A DNA stretch of 64,000 bases from UBA1672 sp964351365 (lineage in GTDB: Bacteria; Pseudomonadota; Alphaproteobacteria; Micavibrionales; Micavibrionaceae), in NCBI GenBank assembly GCA_964351365.1, contig CAYGNP010000008.1, positions 26,796 to 90,795 of the forward strand. Direction: 5' to 3'. The notes beneath the pieces were generated by a model. That model was given only the letters and a program-made list of their open reading frames with translations, ran no database searches and was not told the DNA's origin. Position numbers and translations under genes: made by a program. Shown piece by piece: positions 62,601 through 64,000 of the stretch. Each line of letters begins with the position of its first letter. The stretch's first letter is position 1.

Positions 62601-64000
62601 GTCAACTCTAAATCCTTTGATGGTTACGTCTTATGGAGAAGGTAGTAACCCAGTGATTACAAATAAGCAGCAGATGCAAAAAGCACCCTCAAGTAATATC
62701 GTGATTAATGGCGTTGATCTGGGTGAGGGCATGAAAATTCTCACTGGTGCCACTTATGATCCTGACGGTGATATCACTGAAAACTTATTGTTTGAAAACG
62801 TCACTTTTAACAGCGAGTTAGCCATCCATGGTTCGGGTAGTGATGAAGCAGGTTTTGGAGCTATCACTGTACGCCGATCAGAATTTGATAATGTTCACCT
62901 CGATAAACCCATATCACAGGGGATCTCAAAAAATATAGTTGATAATCAATTTGGCGGTGATTATGAGGCGGCCAAACAGGACTTTATCGCTAAAATTAAT
63001 GTTGTTGATCCCAATGCTTTTGCAAATTCAGGTATGAGTTTTACAATTAGCGAAGACACTGGAAATTTATTAATAAACAGAGAGAATTTTTCAGAGTCTA
63101 TTGTTGATGATATTTTACAAAGTCACTATCATTATGCGGATCGGGTCAGCGGTATTTTTGCCGACGATATTCATGGCTTTTTGATTGAACAGGTCGTTGC
63201 CGACATGGCCGGTTGGCAAGAAGGTTATGAAAGCGATTTCAGCCTGCAACCACCCAGTATTTACAGTCATAATTTCTACCTCACTTTTCACAATCAGGAT
63301 CTGACTTTTAGGGATAGTATCTCTGCTAGAAGTTCTTCTGTGGGAGCCCAGATGCGCTCTGGAGCTTATGTTGAGGGCAACATATGGCTTGATAATAATG
63401 CGGCGTTTAATACATTAAGTGGCGGCGGCGAACTAACCGCAGATGGTCAAAGAATTGGAAATAATTCTTTTATTCTGGATAATATAACAACTTCAGCGGC
63501 CTATAGACAGTACGGTGTCAAGGTAAGTGAAAAATCTAATGGGGATTTGGGATATTCTGGGAATGGTGCACAAGCCTGGAGCATGGATTTATCATCAGGT
63601 GATAATACTTTGGTAGGTAATATTATTGCCCACCGTTATGATCCCAACAATCCAGATGAAGTGCTTTGGAAAGAGGGATTGAGAGGCGCAGGCTTATATA
63701 GTAGTATTGGTGGAGATAGCCAGATTGCAAGCTTCCTGGAGCAGGGAAGGATTACACAGGAAGAGGCAGATTTACGTCAATATATTTTCAATCATGACGA
63801 TACAATTGTCTATAACTGGAATAATCCTGCGACAAAAAATGATGATGGGATAAACGACAATGTGTCAAAAGATCAATTCGCCAACGATCTTGACGCAGTG
63901 ACGATACAGAATTTTGCGAAGGAAGTGCTTGGGGATGACAAGGGCACGATAGCGGATTTGATGGAGTATTTATTAAGCCGTGATCACAGCAACTGGGCGG
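56653..64000 (+). CDS. Giant multidomain surface/secreted protein (partial, no stop in window)
   Basis: One open frame of at least 2449 codons, still open at the edge. In order (approximate residues): an acidic low-complexity start without signal peptide (1-255); VCBS/cadherin-like repeats (256-731); a LamG-like lectin domain with DDTDWHHLTVVYNN (738-933); two more VCBS repeats (946-1119). Then a TIM-barrel glycoside-hydrolase-like domain (1130-1669) follows, with candidate catalytic Glu1400 (EFSNETWNF) and Glu1563 (LIAYEGGSH). RTX nonapeptides (GREGDDILVGGEGNDGLHGG, about 1673-1716), an Ig-like domain, and a right-handed beta-helix-like part from about 1915 complete it. RTX repeats without a leader suggest type I secretion. 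The role, probably polysaccharide binding or degradation, is inferred. Confidence 0.93.
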   Translation, partial: MKNNKDLDNLAAEIEENLDEAFEVSYLDDSLVFVREQEIPNQIFQNGQEPSEDFIPYEDIFDNLGIDGTVSQNGEGIDDPQVEEEIEVSVNTLAKDSLASDGTVVLAQDVGQDLSTAEIELTSLDEPSVLLEEEENASALDQNTSQTVLSSSRSNASFKSYSDNSVSGPKINTGLGKRSVSNNGNVLKKNQYAQDNDAEDNTTLQALAVSKESGAIEPQEPILKSPPPPSGEVVVSPEDTQNSDESDVPPVQSNQAPQAVNDALSLNEDTSITLNLLSNDRDADGDSLSISNLGAAAHGTAVLNNDGTVTYTPDADFHGSDSFTYTISDGKGGTSTATASVAVASVNDNPTNLVLNNNMVYESAAVGSVIATLSANDIDGGALSYKLIGAGNSMFKIEGNKLLVKNALDYETATSHEIQIRVQDENGGEFTQSFTINVRDVDESVSNTAPDAVNDVIVMGEDTSITLNLLGNDSDADGDSLSITDLGDAAYGAAVLNDDGTVTYTPDTNYYGSDSFTYTISDGKGGTSKATANVTVTSMNDAPVNLLLSNTTINEAAAVGAIVGVFSATDADGDTLRYELLNDANGKFEIVGSQLRVAAVLDYEAATSHTVEVRVSDGHGESMTQSFTIGVSDVQENGNRNPIATDDLITIDENTSVTINILGNDGDVDNDILRVISIGNPNNGTAVLSGDGTVIYTPDANFSGEETFDYTISDGRGGTATATIDIIVRNIAESGDADRVQVNLDFASDGIFDVSKHGQAVSYSADAIVVDNETGKVSYHNGNGNALKVTGPAIDEISYSDQVTFSFSFKHDTGVLGSDRMLSLDKSLILATRPNGEFVFLPQPLDGVWISPRQTRGASIDDTDWHHLTVVYNNTESNAVVYLDGRVVLEMATSHPVNAVSSIFSGTYTGLISDVFVSTEALSYSDVIDTYNQFLDSIGQHIDIPDVDTVDAVEDTVITIDLLGGITNRLAIDSISEPKNGSIVVNDDGTVTYTPNENHFGQDGFSYNVVDGNGGIASSYVTINVASVNDAPITADNRFVLDEDTSVVMDLLTRDKDPDGDTLFVSEIGQAANGQVVLNSDGTVTYTPNPDFHGTDSITYTVSDGNGGTSTATATMIVHAIKETVEDSKADAEVRSLLVQTDTAVGLDDPGIAIGLSVLRDYSTAMPFIDLAKQMRPFYESSYKEYQEQGVLDENGWVTQLAEGSDRARGYWAFPDSNGVEERAGEIYVIKYEGEGKLRLGGSRTVISEKPGEIIFEHKGGSFYLDILETDPNGTGDYIRNISVVNEKYTELHEAGQIFNPEYLDSIEDFRQFRFMDWMQTNNSQQSEWADRPKYTDASWVSKDGGVPMEVMVKLANEAGADAYFNMPHNATEEYMREFATYVKENLDPNLKAHVEFSNETWNFLFGQAVALDREKDAEWDNNNQYMDFNFKKAAEMAMIWDEVYGEEADDRLVKVFATQTNNIGYTKGALDPNTWFEKEPDNAVNPGDIFDALAITTYFGGNLDKGEEGQKTLAAMNDPNVDAFKDAYDRLIAAGGIEREIETYMQNKQLALEHGLDLIAYEGGSHIHHSFGKDEIPPQELIDFMIEFSSSEYMAKLYQHYYDVWKEYGDGPFMQFGDVGSHGVFGSWSFLTHLGDSNPRADKIYEINAEQDVWWEDRGGEHFQGGVVTYGEEGADTLTGTNQEDYLIGREGDDILVGGEGNDGLHGGDGQDTVILSGIPSDYRISIDGSGYLLEGPDGKDYLYQVEILRFEDGSTVTLADITIPDNGHLVLESVITNTNPEAITEPVVTPPVPVDASDADFAVEAGNVTYLDVLPEGVTMADLARIRIDSLPESGNVTVNPDGRLAYVSHDPNFAGEVSFEYTLIGKDGSESQAEVSLDVSLSSHAAGWGRGDHYTLQSDAEGWSIIEPGENHRKVYVSANGTAGADGLTAETAMNVEEGMALWKSLMGQTTETPASHWLLLEKGHEYDIALSLSGGVHGESTLNPLMVTSYGEGSNPVITNKQQMQKAPSSNIVINGVDLGEGMKILTGATYDPDGDITENLLFENVTFNSELAIHGSGSDEAGFGAITVRRSEFDNVHLDKPISQGISKNIVDNQFGGDYEAAKQDFIAKINVVDPNAFANSGMSFTISEDTGNLLINRENFSESIVDDILQSHYHYADRVSGIFADDIHGFLIEQVVADMAGWQEGYESDFSLQPPSIYSHNFYLTFHNQDLTFRDSISARSSSVGAQMRSGAYVEGNIWLDNNAAFNTLSGGGELTADGQRIGNNSFILDNITTSAAYRQYGVKVSEKSNGDLGYSGNGAQAWSMDLSSGDNTLVGNIIAHRYDPNNPDEVLWKEGLRGAGLYSSIGGDSQIASFLEQGRITQEEADLRQYIFNHDDTIVYNWNNPATKNDDGINDNVSKDQFANDLDAVTIQNFAKEVLGDDKGTIADLMEYLLSRDHSNWA
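57331..57339. repeat. C9 homopolymer inside the giant gene
   Basis: Nine consecutive C bases encode Pro-Pro-Pro within an SPPPPS stretch near residue 228. Homopolymeric G/C tracts of this length are prone to slipped-strand mispairing, and one base gained or lost would abort translation of nearly the whole protein. Confidence 0.85.
57418..58560. repeat. Tandem duplication of a VCBS-cadherin unit (period 579 bp)
   Basis: The pair of domains at 57418-57990 recurs at 57997-58560 with an offset of 579 bases (193 codons). Long stretches are nearly identical at the DNA level, for example around 57463/58042 (TCTATTACTCTTAATTTGCT) and AGCTTTACCTATACCAT. This indicates duplication more recent than that of the other, more diverged VCBS copies. 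Confidence 0.85.
61669..61800 (+). other. RTX calcium-binding nonapeptide repeat region
   Basis: Repeats of the GGxGxDxLx type (GADTLTG, GREGDDILVG, GEGNDGLHG, GDGQDTVIL) fold as a calcium-bound parallel beta-roll in secreted proteins. Here they separate the hydrolase-like and beta-helix-like parts of the giant protein. The sequence just after (SDYRISIDGSGYLL...LRFEDGSTVTL) is the element that often follows RTX repeats. Confidence 0.9.

Overview
The window reads as a chromosomal segment of an alphaproteobacterium of moderate to low GC. Three things point there: the fabA-fabB-fabI cluster; the gene order miaB / phoH-ybeY-CBS protein-lnt-XRE regulator-metK-trmB-rimP-nusA-infB-rbfA-truB-rpsO-pnp, which is typical of that class; and lineage-restricted small genes (an NDUFS4-type complex I subunit, a DUF3126 protein, an ECF sigma factor with an NrsF/DUF1109 membrane anti-sigma factor). 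Lipid A genes (waaA, lpxK, an LpxL-type acyltransferase, an MsbA-like exporter) show a Gram-negative outer membrane. I cannot name the genus; a Micavibrio/Rhodospirillales-like lineage is only a guess. No transposase, integrase, prophage, CRISPR array or rRNA gene was seen, and no gene-free stretch exceeds about 300 bases.

Layout. 1-4.7 kb (+): an unidentified protein, then fabA, fabB, a CsaA-like tRNA-binding-domain protein, a small secreted protein and fabI in a tightly overlapping operon for fatty acid synthesis. 4.7-8.1 kb (-): a glycerophosphodiester phosphodiesterase, a membrane-anchored hypothetical protein, and pnp, which contains a 10-N assembly gap that looks artificial. 8.3-9.3 kb (+): a Cys-rich secreted protein and gpmA lie between pnp and rpsO. 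9.3-24.2 kb (mostly -): the translation/RNA cluster (rpsO, truB, rbfA, infB, nusA, rimP, trmB, metK, XRE regulator) and the envelope/RNA cluster (lnt, CBS protein, ybeY, phoH, miaB). A perfect 16-bp parS palindrome lies between ybeY and the CBS gene, so the segment is probably near the replication origin.

24.3-37.4 kb (mostly +): a 2-hydroxyacid dehydrogenase, an AGCS amino-acid symporter, a HAD hydrolase, a patatin-like phospholipase (-), an MsbA-like ABC exporter with an alpha/beta hydrolase, a CBS protein, a DUF192 protein, tRNA-Pro, the ECF sigma/NrsF pair, an NDUFS4-like gene, tRNA-Arg(TCT), a secreted hypothetical protein, and rpsD behind a structured leader. 37.4-42.9 kb (-): trmJ, gltX, nadE and a class II DAHP synthase. 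43.1-44.2 kb (+): a protein resembling eukaryotic-type (class I) cyclic nucleotide phosphodiesterases.

44.2-54 kb (-): an LpxL-like acyltransferase, lpxK and waaA, preceded by two tandem paralogous Cys-containing secreted proteins of unknown function. Then come small hypothetical genes, a DUF3126 gene, an OlsB/OlsA-like pair for ornithine lipid synthesis, and a 535-residue orphan protein. tRNA-Arg(ACG), mazG and trkH follow.

56.65 kb to the right edge (+): one uninterrupted reading frame of at least 2449 codons, still open at the edge. It encodes a giant surface or secreted protein with VCBS/cadherin-like repeats, a LamG-like domain, a glycoside-hydrolase-like domain, RTX calcium-binding repeats and a right-handed beta-helix-like domain. 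It has a C9 tract and a recent 579-bp internal duplication. This gene, the tandem paralogs beside the lipid A genes and the parS site are the most interesting parts of the window.
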